Below are positions 35,588 to 44,883 of a stretch of 64,000 nt of DNA, piece after piece; position 1 is the stretch's first letter, and every line of letters begins with the position of its first letter. The stretch covers positions 1 to 64,000 of the forward strand of contig NZ_CP019632.1 in the NCBI RefSeq assembly GCF_001999245.1, read 5' to 3'. This DNA comes from Roseibium algicola (GTDB lineage Bacteria > Pseudomonadota > Alphaproteobacteria > Rhizobiales > Stappiaceae). Position numbers and translations under genes: made by a program. The notes under the pieces were generated by a model. That model ran no database searches and was not told where the DNA came from. It saw only the letters and a program-made list of their open reading frames with translations.

Positions 35588-36065
35588 AAGAAGCCACGTA
35601 ATCGGAATGAACAAAGATATCGCCCGCCGGAACGATACCCCCGGCATAGGCGGTCAATGGACGCCCCTGCTCGTCCTTCGCCTGGATGGAAGAATGCGCC
35701 AGGAGCTCGCCATCGACGGCAACCTGATTGCCCTCGATGGTGACGGTCTGTCCCGGCAAGGCCACAACGGTTTTGATGAGCGGTGCCATGCCGCCGTTGC
35801 ACAAACCTGCAGGAAGATAGAGCCGATCGCGCGCCAGTTCGATCGCCGGCGAATTCGCCGGCGGACAGATGAACAATGTGTCCCCCCGGCGAGCTTCCCT
35901 GGACAGTTCCTCGATCCGCCAAAGTCCGAGTGGGAAACTCGGTGTGGTGTTGATCCGGTAGCCGCCGAGAAAACCGGCGGCGGCAATGCCGCCAATCGCT
36001 AATCCGGCCAGCGACAGGATTGCCAAGGCTTTCCGCTTGCCCCGTCGCCGCGCCTTCTCTATCAC
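35508..36065 (-). CDS. traF: TraF conjugative signal peptidase (S26)
   Basis: 185 aa. One N-terminal membrane helix followed by GGYRINTTPSFPLGLWRI (catalytic Ser region), RLYLPAGLCNGG and LIKTVVALPGQTV (Lys region), the TraF/S26 peptidase pattern used for pilin maturation. The GTG start at 36065 overlaps the traA stop by four bases; longer starts would lie deep inside traA. Confidence 0.9.
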   Translation of the reverse strand: MIEKARRRGKRKALAILSLAGLAIGGIAAAGFLGGYRINTTPSFPLGLWRIEELSREARRGDTLFICPPANSPAIELARDRLYLPAGLCNGGMAPLIKTVVALPGQTVTIEGNQVAVDGELLAHSSIQAKDEQGRPLTAYAGGIVPAGDIFVHSDYVASYDSRYFGPIPASGILGLAREVLTFQP

Positions 36066-39000
36066 CGGGTCATGCCCTGATCTTTGACCTGTTCCTTTTT
36101 CAACACCTGCGCTTGAGCTTTCTCCTGGGAACGCTTCTTTGCATCGACTTTCTGCAGCGCGTTGAACTTCGGCCATGCATCCGCAAGCTTGCTCCGATCT
36201 TCATCGGCAACCCGGGCGGCGGCCTTTTCAAAGGCAGGCCCCTCCGGTTTGAGACCGGCCATGAACGTTCTCTCGCCGAACCTCTGGTCCAGCTTCGCGG
36301 CGACTTCACCGAGCTCGGCCTCGACCATCTTGTCCGCCAGAAGGAAGGACAGGCCCGCATTCAGGTCGTTGCGGTCGATGGCATCGCGGATCCGCGACAA
36401 GACGCCATCGGCCGCCGGCGACAGCGCCGGCACATCGACGCGCGACAGATCCCGCTCCCGTTCCAACTCCACCGTGCGCAAGTCTCCGATCTCGGCCCTG
36501 AGACGGATGTAGTTTTTCACATCGTCGCTGAGCTGCGGAACGTTGTTCAACGCCTGCTCGCGAGCTTCGCGAGCGGACTTGCCCGCAAGCATTCCCGTCT
36601 TGCCGCGTAGCGATCCGAACTGTTCGGGCGCATTCGCCAATTCTTCAGCGAGCTTATCGCGGGCGGACACCTGCTCAGCGCCACTCGATTTCACGATGTC
36701 ATCGATCCGCATCGACTTTACGGCCTCGTCCGGCTGCTCATAGACGAGACGGGCGCGGTTCTGGATTTCAACCCAATGGGCTGTCAACGTTGCATCGGAC
36801 TGCAATTTGGCCTCCACAGTCTCAGTGACGGATAGTGCCCATTCCTCAACGCCTTTGATCCAGGGCTGCAGCGGGGCCGCCTGTTCGCGTGGCTCTGTTT
36901 GGACGGTAAGTGCGTTTGTGGCAAGACCGCGTGAACCAATGCCAAGCTTTGCGCCGAGCACGGCAAGCCGCTCGCCGAGCGCCAAGAGCTTCGCCCTTTG
37001 CTCGCCAAACCAACGGCGCTGGTTCTGCACCATGGCCTTCGCAACCCGAAGTCCGTAGAGACCCCGACTGCCCGCGTAGCTGAGCGCCTGGGCATAGAGT
37101 TCCGAGCCCGCATAATCGAGCGTCGTATCCTTGGCACCTTTCTTGGAAAGAACCTCGACCAGGCCGCCATTCTTCGCAAACGACAACGCTCCGTGATAGA
37201 GCTTCACGTCTTCCCGGTGCCTGGTCATCGCGACATAGGTCAGATGCCGGTCCAGCGAAAGCGTTGCCAGAACCTTGACCTTGTCGACGGTCGCGCCTTG
37301 AGATTTGTGGATCGTCGTCGCATAGCCGTGATCGACATTGCGATAGGTCTTATGGTTGACCTCGACGCGCCGGGTTTGATCCGATCCCCCACTACCACCA
37401 ACAGCCCCGATCTCTGCAACAATGCGCCCCTCACCCGCTTCGACCACGCGGCCGATCATGCCGTTCTTGACGTTTAGGTCTCGGTCGTTCTTCAGGAACA
37501 CGATCTGATCGCCAGCAGCAAAGAACCGTTCGCCGTCCTCGGTACGGAACTTGTGCCCTTCCTCAATCAGACCGCGTTCAATGAGCGTGGCGCGTGCCAA
37601 CTTGTTGAGCTCAAAAACATCAGCTCGAAGATGGGCAAGCATCAGCATCGACTTCGAGGGATCGTAGTCGGCCGACCAGTCATCGATCATGCCTTTGATG
37701 ACCTGATCCTTGAGCGGCATGCTGACAACGTGACCGTTGGCGCGATACGCGTTGATCGCTTTGGCGACATCGCCCCGTGCAAGATCCATGGACGCATCGC
37801 GCATCCACTGTTCGCGCTGACGGTAGATCGTGCCAAGTTCCGCGTAGCCCGTTCGGCCCGTCAGGGACCGAAACGCGGCACCGGCTTCGATCGGCTGCAG
37901 CTGCTCCGCGTCCCCGATCAGAATGAGCTTGGCTCCGGCCTTCGCGATCGTCTCGACAAAGACGCACATCTGCCGACTATCGACCATGCCCGCCTCATCA
38001 ATCACAAACACGGTCTTTCTATCCGGAAGCCCCTCACCCCGCGCCCACGACAATTGCCAGGACGCCAGGGTGCGCGATGCGATTCCAGCTTCCTTCTCCA
38101 GCCCCTCGGCCGCCTTGCCCGCCAGGGCGGCGCCGGCGACATGATAGCCGTTCGACTCCCAGACCTGACGGGCGGCTTTCATCATCGTGGTCTTGCCCGC
38201 CCCTGCCCGGCCGACAACGGACGCCATTCGCTCATCGGCCGTGATGCGCTCAATCGCAACACGCTGTTCATCGGAAAGCTGCTGGATCTTGGAAAGGACC
38301 GCGGCGCGAGACCGCTCATCGACGCCATGGGAGGAAGCGGAAACAAGGTGATCGGCCCGCCGCGCCATCTCCGATTCGAGCCGCATCATCTCCCGGCTGG
38401 TGAGCTTCGCCGGTTCCATTTCGCAGGTTTCCGGATCAACCGCTTCGACGGCGAGCTTCACGACATCCGGGGAATTCAGAACGCGCGCCAGCAGGTCCTG
38501 GAACTTACCCGGATCGTCCACATAGCGATGAAGGTATTTTGCAATGTCCCGCTCATCGAAAACGCTCTTCTCGCGTGTGATCGCATCAATGACAATTTCC
38601 GGGCGGCGTTTGATACGCCGAACGTTCTCCAGGCAACTTTCCGCATGCCAGACCGCTCGTTCCAGATCGGCTTCACGTCCTTGGGCTTTGGCTTCTTTGG
38701 CAATGTTGCGAGCCTGAACTCCGATCTTGGATGTCGGGCGAAGCTCGATCCCCTGAGCCTCATAGCTGCGGTGATCGATCCGCGTTTCCTGGCCGGCTTG
38801 CTCCAAACTCTTGTTTGCATGCGTGGCCCAAAGCTCCCGCCACTGTTTCAGCGTTTCCTTGTCGCCAGCCCATGCCTTGTACTGGATCTTGCCGTTCTTC
38901 TGACCTCCCGCCCGAACCGGTTCTCCTTTCGCATCGAGAAGCGTTTCCCACTTCGACCCGAACCCCGCCTCCGTCAAAGGAGCCATCGTCAGCATGACAT

Positions 39001-39439
39001 GGACATGCGGATTGTTTTCTTTGTCGTGATAGACCCAATCCGCAATCATGCCTCTCGATGTGAGGGCTTCGCGGACATAGCCTTGGACGAGGGCAACGTT
39101 CTCTTCGCGGCTCAATTCCGACGGCAGCGCGAACACGATCTCGCGGGCAAGCTGCGCATTGGCGCGGGTCTCATGCGCCTCGACCGCATTCCAAAGAGCC
39201 TCGCTCGCGCCGGCGACACTCCGCCCGTCGATCAGTGTCCGGAACCACTGTGGCGTCTGATCCGGCAGCGCCAGTTCCTCATGAACCAGATCGCCGTCCT
39301 TATGGGCGTAGTTGAATTTCTTGTGGTCCAGATCGTTCGATACCGTCATCTGGGTACGATGCCGGTATGCCGCCGCCGCGACACTCGACCGGCCTTCGCT
39401 CCGGGAGATCACCTGAACATGGAAATGATAGATGGCCAT
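36062..39439 (-). CDS. traA: TraA relaxase/helicase (Ti type)
   Basis: 1125 aa. N-terminal MobA/MobL relaxase: HVQVISRSEGRSSVAAAAYR and the metal-binding HVHVML (H145, H147). The central superfamily I helicase has Walker A GRAGAGKTT at 410-418 and VFVIDEAGMVDS. From about residue 899 the C-terminus (YEQPDEAV; NAPEQFGSLRGKTG; SAREAREQAL) resembles a BID secretion domain and matches the Fic protein's C-terminus at 44884-46602. First gene of traAFBH, beside oriT. Confidence 0.95.
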   Translation of the reverse strand: MAIYHFHVQVISRSEGRSSVAAAAYRHRTQMTVSNDLDHKKFNYAHKDGDLVHEELALPDQTPQWFRTLIDGRSVAGASEALWNAVEAHETRANAQLAREIVFALPSELSREENVALVQGYVREALTSRGMIADWVYHDKENNPHVHVMLTMAPLTEAGFGSKWETLLDAKGEPVRAGGQKNGKIQYKAWAGDKETLKQWRELWATHANKSLEQAGQETRIDHRSYEAQGIELRPTSKIGVQARNIAKEAKAQGREADLERAVWHAESCLENVRRIKRRPEIVIDAITREKSVFDERDIAKYLHRYVDDPGKFQDLLARVLNSPDVVKLAVEAVDPETCEMEPAKLTSREMMRLESEMARRADHLVSASSHGVDERSRAAVLSKIQQLSDEQRVAIERITADERMASVVGRAGAGKTTMMKAARQVWESNGYHVAGAALAGKAAEGLEKEAGIASRTLASWQLSWARGEGLPDRKTVFVIDEAGMVDSRQMCVFVETIAKAGAKLILIGDAEQLQPIEAGAAFRSLTGRTGYAELGTIYRQREQWMRDASMDLARGDVAKAINAYRANGHVVSMPLKDQVIKGMIDDWSADYDPSKSMLMLAHLRADVFELNKLARATLIERGLIEEGHKFRTEDGERFFAAGDQIVFLKNDRDLNVKNGMIGRVVEAGEGRIVAEIGAVGGSGGSDQTRRVEVNHKTYRNVDHGYATTIHKSQGATVDKVKVLATLSLDRHLTYVAMTRHREDVKLYHGALSFAKNGGLVEVLSKKGAKDTTLDYAGSELYAQALSYAGSRGLYGLRVAKAMVQNQRRWFGEQRAKLLALGERLAVLGAKLGIGSRGLATNALTVQTEPREQAAPLQPWIKGVEEWALSVTETVEAKLQSDATLTAHWVEIQNRARLVYEQPDEAVKSMRIDDIVKSSGAEQVSARDKLAEELANAPEQFGSLRGKTGMLAGKSAREAREQALNNVPQLSDDVKNYIRLRAEIGDLRTVELERERDLSRVDVPALSPAADGVLSRIRDAIDRNDLNAGLSFLLADKMVEAELGEVAAKLDQRFGERTFMAGLKPEGPAFEKAAARVADEDRSKLADAWPKFNALQKVDAKKRSQEKAQAQVLKKEQVKDQGMTR

Positions 39440-39589
39440 GGAGGGCGCTGAACCTGCGGGCGGCGATGATGGGGGCGAACGGTGGCGGGTTGAAGCGAGC
39501 GAAGCGAACAGCCAAGCCTCTGAAATTCATTTCAAGGGCCTGGCGTCAAACTTCGCGACAGAGTTGCGAAGACACTTGACGCTTAGCAT

Positions 39590-39625
39590 ACCGGGATTGT
39601 ATCCACAATCCTATAAGTGCGCATT
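39590..39625. other. oriT: Origin of transfer (oriT) nick region
   Basis: A perfect inverted repeat, GGATTGT (39594-39600), ATCC loop, ACAATCC (39605-39611), is followed after two bases by TAAGTGCGC (39614-39622), the nick-site core of RSF1010 and Ti-type oriTs. It lies just upstream of the divergently transcribed traA, where Ti plasmids have oriT. The remaining 39440-39745 carries only this and a further hairpin at 39661-39680 (CAGCCGCC/GGCGGCTG). Confidence 0.82.
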
Positions 39626-39745
39626 AGTAAGTTCTGCTTGAAAGCAGTCCTCTTAATGAGCAGCCGCCATGCGGCGGCTGGGCGCAAGCCCATCTCTTCG
39701 GTTTCAAGTCGCGAAGCTCATTTTCTGAAAAAGGCATTTCCAAAC

Positions 39746-40798
39746 ATGTTTGGCTGGCTCATTCGCAGAAAAGCGCAAACACAGGTCACTCCACCCGCCC
39801 CCACCTCTGAACGACAAGCTCCAAAAGTCGAAGCCAACCCAAAGGCGGCCTCGACACTGAAGACCGAAACACGCTCTTTTTCACTGGAGAGGGTCAGGCT
39901 TCAGAATGCGATGGGCTTTAAGGTCAGCCACGACGATTTGCCTGACAGCTTCCCGCTTCACTATTTCACCAAACGTCCTTTGCCGAATGGATCGATTGCG
40001 CTCTTTCCCGGCACGTGGGCTGCGGAAACACTGGAAATCAATCTGCCCATCCGGACGACGGAACAAGCCGACGCCCAGGAGGCGGGAGCGCAGGTAGAGA
40101 ATGAAAGCGCTCTCATCGATCTGAGGAAGGTCGATAAGATCCCTGCCGAGCTGGATCTCTTCTTGCCGCTCTTCGCCAAAAGCGAAATCCAGCCACTCAT
40201 GATTGACATGATCCCCGAAACCTCCTTCGGCGCATCCCTCGCAAACATCCTTACGCAAGGGAGCTGGAACGCGTTGCGGCTTGAGGCTACCGCGCGAAGC
40301 GGCGGCTGTTGTCAGGTCTGCGGTGACAAGCCCCAATCAATCGAGTGTCATGAGCTGTGGGAGTATCACACTCCGAAACGCCGCGACGCTGTATCGGATA
40401 CGCGCGGCGTTCAAACTCTCGTAGCGTTGCTTTCCTTATGCAAGGCTTGTCACCGGATGTTTCATCCGGGTCGCGCTGATGCGCACGGCCAGTCTGACGA
40501 AGTGTGGGAGCGCATTGCCTGGGCAAACCGCTGGACGGGCGAACAGACTGCCGCCTATTCCCGTATCGTTCAAAAGATCTGGCAACGGCGATCTGCGATC
40601 ACTTGGGATCTTGATCTAAGGCTGGTTCGCAATTGGGAACTTGTAGTCAGAAAGGCGAAAGTCAATATGCTTGATGACGGCCGTCTCCAGGATCTCATAT
40701 CGGATCGCATCACCGGTCTGCTCGGCGTCAACTGGCGCTTTTCCAAAGAGAGCGAATTTCAAAAATCGTTGCCTCTTCCGGATTGGTTGACTGTCTAA
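39746..40798 (+). CDS. HNH-type zinc protein between oriT and traC
   Basis: 350 aa, ATG 39746 (an in-frame GTG inside oriT is rejected). N-terminal two thirds not recognised (SHDDLPDSFPLHYFTKRPLPNG). From about residue 186 a zinc/HNH-like module: GGCCQVCG, ECHELWEYH, then LCKACHRMFHPG, i.e. two C-x2-C pairs and spaced histidines as in HNH endonucleases. Ti plasmids have traC directly here, so this gene is an insertion in the tra layout. It would be the first gene on the traCDG side of the nick. Confidence 0.68.
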   Translation: MFGWLIRRKAQTQVTPPAPTSERQAPKVEANPKAASTLKTETRSFSLERVRLQNAMGFKVSHDDLPDSFPLHYFTKRPLPNGSIALFPGTWAAETLEINLPIRTTEQADAQEAGAQVENESALIDLRKVDKIPAELDLFLPLFAKSEIQPLMIDMIPETSFGASLANILTQGSWNALRLEATARSGGCCQVCGDKPQSIECHELWEYHTPKRRDAVSDTRGVQTLVALLSLCKACHRMFHPGRADAHGQSDEVWERIAWANRWTGEQTAAYSRIVQKIWQRRSAITWDLDLRLVRNWELVVRKAKVNMLDDGRLQDLISDRITGLLGVNWRFSKESEFQKSLPLPDWLTV

Positions 40799-40887
40799 CC
40801 GACCTCCCGCCCGGATCTGGTTTACCACAGGCTACGGCTTTCTCTTCGGCGCTTGATGGGGAGCGCGTTCAAGCCTCCGCCCGCTCC

Positions 40888-40911
40888 GTCCGGTTTTCCT
40901 CAAAACCGGAC
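40888..40911. terminator. Perfect hairpin between HNH gene and traC
   Basis: Stem GTCCGGTTTT / AAAACCGGAC (10 bp) with loop CCTC, in the 310-base gap 40799-41109. No T-run follows, so a factor-dependent terminator or RNA-stability element is as likely as an intrinsic terminator. Nothing coding was seen in the rest of the gap. Confidence 0.5.
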
Positions 40912-41109
40912 TGCGGCCCTTCGGGCTGGAAAACCAGATCCTCAAAACCCGCATTTCGAAACCGATAGGCCCATCTCTTTTTACCTGAGCGGACTCCGCA
41001 TGGGTTGAACGAACGGCTCCCGCTGCAACCCGTCTCGACACGGAGTCCCCGACCCGTTAAGAGCGAACCATGCCGCACCGGCAACCATTCACTTGAAGAG
41101 GATTATTTC

Positions 41110-41361
41110 ATGGCTCCACGCACTGCCAAAACCGCCTCCGAACAGATCGACGACATCGAAGCACAGATTGCGAAACTGCAGCAGCGCAAAAAGGAAGTGC
41201 TCAAGAAGCAGTCCGAGCGCGTTGCCAAGCTCGTCATGGAGAGCGGCCTGGCCGATCTCGACATTGACGAGGCAGAGCTCTCCAAAGCTCTGAAAGATGT
41301 TGCTGCCCGATTTCAAAACCCGGCCACTCCACAAGCTCACACTCCGGCTCCGCAAAATTGA
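41110..41361 (+). CDS. traC: Conjugal transfer protein TraC
   Basis: 83 aa, helical, KTASEQIDDIEAQIAKLQQRKKEVLKKQ at the N-terminus, matching the Lys/Glu-rich TraC of Ti plasmids. It probably works at the relaxosome. ATG at 41110 after GAAGAGGA; first of traC-traD-traG. Confidence 0.82.
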   Translation: MAPRTAKTASEQIDDIEAQIAKLQQRKKEVLKKQSERVAKLVMESGLADLDIDEAELSKALKDVAARFQNPATPQAHTPAPQN

Positions 41362-41407
41362 GGGGCAATTCCGAACTCTCGAAAATCGGATAAAGCGGGC
41401 TCGGTTC

Positions 41408-41665
41408 ATGGACCGCAAGAAAGACGCAAGAGAGAAGATCCAGCTCGGCGGCCTCATCGTCAAAGCCGGACTTCGCGAAACCGACAAGGCCATCCTTCTC
41501 GGCATCCTCACCGATGCCGCGAAACAGCTTGGCGATACAAATCAGCGCGACAGATGGCGCGCGATCGGAAAGGCGGCGTTCAAGGATGACAGTCAAAAGG
41601 GCAATGTTGATGCTGATCCCGATAGCCCTCATGCTGGCGGCGGTGTGGGGCTTGAGCGGGATTGA
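41408..41665 (+). CDS. traD: Conjugal transfer protein TraD (Ti type)
   Basis: 85 aa. RKKDAREKIQLGGLIVKAGLRETDKAILLGIL is the conserved core of Ti-plasmid TraD. An earlier in-frame ATG (41297) would extend it into traC; 41408 gives the usual length. Its 3' end overlaps traG. Confidence 0.82.
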   Translation: MDRKKDAREKIQLGGLIVKAGLRETDKAILLGILTDAAKQLGDTNQRDRWRAIGKAAFKDDSQKGNVDADPDSPHAGGGVGLERD

Positions 41666-43514
41666 GACGAAGATGGCCGCGCTCGCCACAAATCAAAAAG
41701 CCTACATGATGCTCGGCAGGATCGGGCTCACCCTCCCCTCCCTCGTCGCTGCCGGCCTCGGTCTCATTGTTCTCTTTTCAGCGCGCGGCAGCCTCGACGT
41801 TAGCTGGGCTGGCGTGGGCGTACTCATCGGCGGCCTGATGGTGTTCACCATCGCGGCGCTCCATGAGGTGCTGCGGCTGAATTCATTTTCGTCTCAGGTG
41901 CAGCCTGGGACAATCCTGCAATATGCCGATCTCTATTCGCTCAGTGGTGCAACCGGCGCGCTCTTCGTCGGCCTGTTCGGATTGAAGGTCGGCCTGAAAG
42001 GAAACACGGCGTTCGGCGTCAATCGGCCGAAACGCGTTTCCGGCCGACGGGCCATCCATGGCGAAAGCGACTGGATGGACAACGCGATGGCTGCCAGGAT
42101 CTTTCCGGAGCAAGGCGGAATTGTCCTGGGTGAGCGCTACCGGGTCGATAAGGATAGCGTGACGGAGGTCAATTTCGATCCGCGCCATAAGGAGACCTGG
42201 GGCAAAGGCGGCAAGGCTCCCCTCGTTGCATTCGATCAGGGGTTTGGATCAACCCACGGCATCGTCTTTGCCGGATCGGGCGGCTACAAGACGACATCGG
42301 TAGTCATTCCGACCTGCCTTAAATATCCTGGTTCGATGGTCGTCCTCGATCCATCGACAGAGATAGCGCCGATGGTATCTGAGAGCCGCAGCGCGATGGG
42401 ACAGAAGGTTATCTGTCTCGATCCAAAGGAATCTGACGTCGGTTTCAATGTCCTCGATTGGGTCGGACAGTTCGGCTCGTCAATCGAAGAGGACATTGCG
42501 ACGGTCGCGGCCTGGCTCATGTCGGAAAAGCCGCGGCTTGCATCCGGCGCCGATGACTTCTTCCGCACCAATGCGGAACAGCTCATTACCAGCGTAATCG
42601 CGCATGTGGTCTTTTCCGATCAAGAGAACGCCACGGGAAGTCGGTCGCTGCGCGCCGTGCGGAGCATTCTGACGAAACCGGAGGAGAACCTGAAAGAGTT
42701 CCTGGCCGACATCCACGACACGGCTCCGACCGAGTTCGTGAAAGAGCTTGTCGGTCCGTTCATCAACATGACGCCTCAGACCTTCTCGGGCGTCTATGCG
42801 ACCGCGGCCAAGGAAACGCACTGGCTTTCCTATGACAACTATGCGGCGCTGGTATCCGGCAACACGTTTGGAACGGATACGATTACCAACGGTCGGACGA
42901 CGATCTTTCTCAACATCGATCTGTCCACTCTGGAAAATCATCCCGGCATGGCCCGTGTGATCATCGGTGCGTTCTTGAAGGCTGTCTATAACCGGGACGG
43001 CAACGTCAACGGCCGGGTGCTCTTCATGCTGGATGAGGCTGCGCGCCTCGGCTACATGCGCATCATCGAGACGGCCCGTGATGCCGGTCGCAAATACTGC
43101 ATCTCGCTCTTGATGCTATTTCAGTCTCTCGGACAGATGCGGGAAGCCTTCGGCGGGAAAGATGCCACGTCCAAGTGGTTCGAATCCGCGTCCTGGGTCT
43201 CCTTCTCCGCGATCAACGATCCGGACACGGCCCGGTACATTTCCGACCGCTGCGGCATGACGACAATCGAGGTGGAACAGGTCAGCCGCTCCTCGCGCGG
43301 TGGTCATGTCACCCGTAACCGGTCCCGCCAGCTCTCTCAGCGTCCTCTCATCCAGCCGCATGAAGTTCTGCAAATGCGATCCGACGAACAGATCATCTTC
43401 ACCAGCGGCAACGAACCACTGCGTTGCGGCCGGGCCATGTTCTTCCGACGGAACGACATGACCGAGAAAGTCGGCGCGTCCCGGTTTGGCAACTCAAGCC
43501 AGGCGAAGAACTGA
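41586..43514 (+). CDS. traG: TraG coupling protein (VirD4 family)
   Basis: 642 aa. Three N-terminal membrane helices; Walker A variant GSGGYKTTS at 230-238 and LFMLDEAARLG as Walker B. It recruits the TraA-DNA complex, and likely other BID-tagged substrates, to the Trb channel. Overlaps traD; last gene of traCDG. Confidence 0.94.
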   Translation: MTVKRAMLMLIPIALMLAAVWGLSGIETKMAALATNQKAYMMLGRIGLTLPSLVAAGLGLIVLFSARGSLDVSWAGVGVLIGGLMVFTIAALHEVLRLNSFSSQVQPGTILQYADLYSLSGATGALFVGLFGLKVGLKGNTAFGVNRPKRVSGRRAIHGESDWMDNAMAARIFPEQGGIVLGERYRVDKDSVTEVNFDPRHKETWGKGGKAPLVAFDQGFGSTHGIVFAGSGGYKTTSVVIPTCLKYPGSMVVLDPSTEIAPMVSESRSAMGQKVICLDPKESDVGFNVLDWVGQFGSSIEEDIATVAAWLMSEKPRLASGADDFFRTNAEQLITSVIAHVVFSDQENATGSRSLRAVRSILTKPEENLKEFLADIHDTAPTEFVKELVGPFINMTPQTFSGVYATAAKETHWLSYDNYAALVSGNTFGTDTITNGRTTIFLNIDLSTLENHPGMARVIIGAFLKAVYNRDGNVNGRVLFMLDEAARLGYMRIIETARDAGRKYCISLLMLFQSLGQMREAFGGKDATSKWFESASWVSFSAINDPDTARYISDRCGMTTIEVEQVSRSSRGGHVTRNRSRQLSQRPLIQPHEVLQMRSDEQIIFTSGNEPLRCGRAMFFRRNDMTEKVGASRFGNSSQAKN

Positions 43515-43592
43515 TGAAAAGCAGGATTATCAAACGTCCTATCGGGGTAGGTCCCTGGGGATAGAAGTTCGGCGATACCCTACCAAGACGGT

Positions 43593-43660
43593 CTGGCGCG
43601 CTCGATGCGCGCCAGGCTGTCACCATGATGAAGACTGCGAGAGGGCTTTCGCCCTCTCGC
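43593..43660. terminator. Two strong hairpins between convergent traG and a small gene
   Basis: Hairpin one: CTGGCGCGC, loop TCGAT, GCGCGCCAG (43593-43615). Hairpin two: GCGAGAGGGC, loop TTTC, GCCCTCTCGC (43637-43660). They lie between the traG stop and the stop of the minus-strand gene at 43672, so they could act bidirectionally. The first shares its CGCTCGATGCG core with hairpins at 53894 and 58731. Confidence 0.6.
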
Positions 43661-43671
43661 GATTGAACGTT

Positions 43672-43959
43672 TCAAAAGCCAATATCGAGAAATGCGGCTG
43701 TCCGGCCTGACGCCTCCAGAATGGTAAGGGCGCGCGGGTTGGCCTTCAGTGCCTCTTGAGCGGCGGCTAGACGATCCCACGGTTCAACGTTTTCAAAGAC
43801 TTCCTGTTCGCCGTAAGCATCGACAAATCCGCAGTACTGCGGTTCCGTTTTAAGAGCGTCTAGTCGAAACTGCACGCTGGCGATCACTTGATAAGCCTCG
43901 CGGAGCTCGGCCCAGTAAGCTGCACTGCCGCCGTCGATGGTGTTGACTTGATTGATCAT
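43672..43959 (-). CDS. Hypothetical plasmid protein (95 aa)
   Basis: Start ATG 43959, preceded by AAAGGA. Product (INQVNTIDGGSAAYWAELREAYQ...) is soluble, with no recognised domain. Convergent to traG. The Shine-Dalgarno is enclosed in a hairpin (43968-43990), suggesting translational control. Confidence 0.6.
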   Translation of the reverse strand: MINQVNTIDGGSAAYWAELREAYQVIASVQFRLDALKTEPQYCGFVDAYGEQEVFENVEPWDRLAAAQEALKANPRALTILEASGRTAAFLDIGF

Positions 43960-43966
43960 TGATTTG

Positions 43967-43990
43967 TCCTTTCGTTTTTCTGACGAAAGG
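43967..43990 (-). promoter_or_regulatory. RBS-sequestering hairpin before the 95-aa gene
   Basis: On the minus strand CCTTTCGT pairs with ACGAAAGG (43983-43990 with 43968-43975; 7-base loop). The AAAGGA ribosome-binding site lies in the 3' arm, seven bases from the ATG. It could act as an RNA switch or lower basal translation. From 43991 to 44263 no gene was seen, only GC-rich leader sequence and one copy of a 32-bp repeat. Confidence 0.5.
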
Positions 43991-44194
43991 TCCCCACTTC
44001 TGCACGACGAGGGAGTCAAGGACCGCGCAGCGGCCGGCGGAGCCGGTGAGTGGGGGAGCCGATTTTCTCGTGGACGCGCGCAGCGTGGCCGCGTGAAAAT
44101 TGGGGGAACCGCTCATCCTTTACTCGTGAGGAGTTGGAGTACGATGGGCTTTCACAGAAGAAGCATAAACCTCCCGGCTGGGTGATGCCTCATC

Positions 44195-44226
44195 GGCAAG
44201 CGGAGCGCGCAGGGCGAAGCCCGGAG
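44195..44226. repeat. 32-bp dispersed repeat, copy 1
   Basis: Begins GGCAAGCGGAGCGCGCAGGG and ends GCCCGGAG-like; recurs at 56354-56385 with two mismatches in 32 bases. Both copies sit in long non-coding leaders upstream of minus-strand plasmid genes. Confidence 0.55.
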
Positions 44227-44263
44227 ATCAATTGGGCCTTTCATCGGCCCGAAGGCCGGGGGA

Positions 44264-44608
44264 TTAACCCCGGCGATCGCTGTTCAGATAGTCATTCGGA
44301 ATGACGGCCTGAAGTGCATCGTCATCATGATCCGGATACCGGCCGAGGTTCGCGTAGAACTTCGAGTGGCCCGTGTTGATGGTGAGCGAAAAGTACGGAT
44401 CGCCGTTGGCGTTGTTTCGCTCCCAGATGCCACCGATATCGATGCGCTTGCCGGCTGGGCTCTTGGCATAGAGCCGGAACTTGGGGGCTTTCTCGTTGTC
44501 GCTGTGCAAGGCTTCGCCGGTCACATCGACGTCGAAGGCCAGAGTTGCAATGTTGCCTGTGAGCTTGTCACCGGCGAACTGGATGTAGTTGGTGAGGTTG
44601 TCGGTCAT
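44264..44608 (-). CDS. DUF736-like protein
   Basis: 114 aa, start ATG 44608. The pattern (FAGDKLTGNIATLAFDVDVTGE.., KAPKFRLYA, IDIGGIWERNNANGDPYFSLTI, FYANLG) follows the small beta-rich DUF736 proteins common on rhizobial plasmids. Function unknown. The 275 bases upstream to 44883 hold no further gene. Confidence 0.65.
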   Translation of the reverse strand: MTDNLTNYIQFAGDKLTGNIATLAFDVDVTGEALHSDNEKAPKFRLYAKSPAGKRIDIGGIWERNNANGDPYFSLTINTGHSKFYANLGRYPDHDDDALQAVIPNDYLNSDRRG

Positions 44609-44883
44609 CTTCCGGTTCCTTTTGTTCGAATTGCCGATGGACAAAAAGAACGGCCGCCAAGAGCGCGGGCCGCACCCCGAAGGGACCGCAACGCCAGTGC
44701 AGGACCGCAGGGCGGGAAGAATTTGGGTAGCGAGGAGCCGGGAACCGGCGGGGAAATTCTTTGCGCCCAAGGTTGAGGACGAGCTCAAGGCCGTATTGTC
44801 CAATCGTCGGCATATTCGGATAGCTCCAATGGGAACCGGAAGATGACCGGCCCCCTGCCCTCTCCGCAATCTGTTTCGCCTGG

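Noticed and set aside
37553..39451. A 632-codon ORF on the plus strand
   Set aside because: It lies entirely antisense to traA and has no domain; it reflects the codon bias of the real gene.
39617..39745. GTG start at 39617 for the HNH-like gene
   Set aside because: It lies in the oriT nick core and would encode a sequence without conserved features; ATG 39746 is better.
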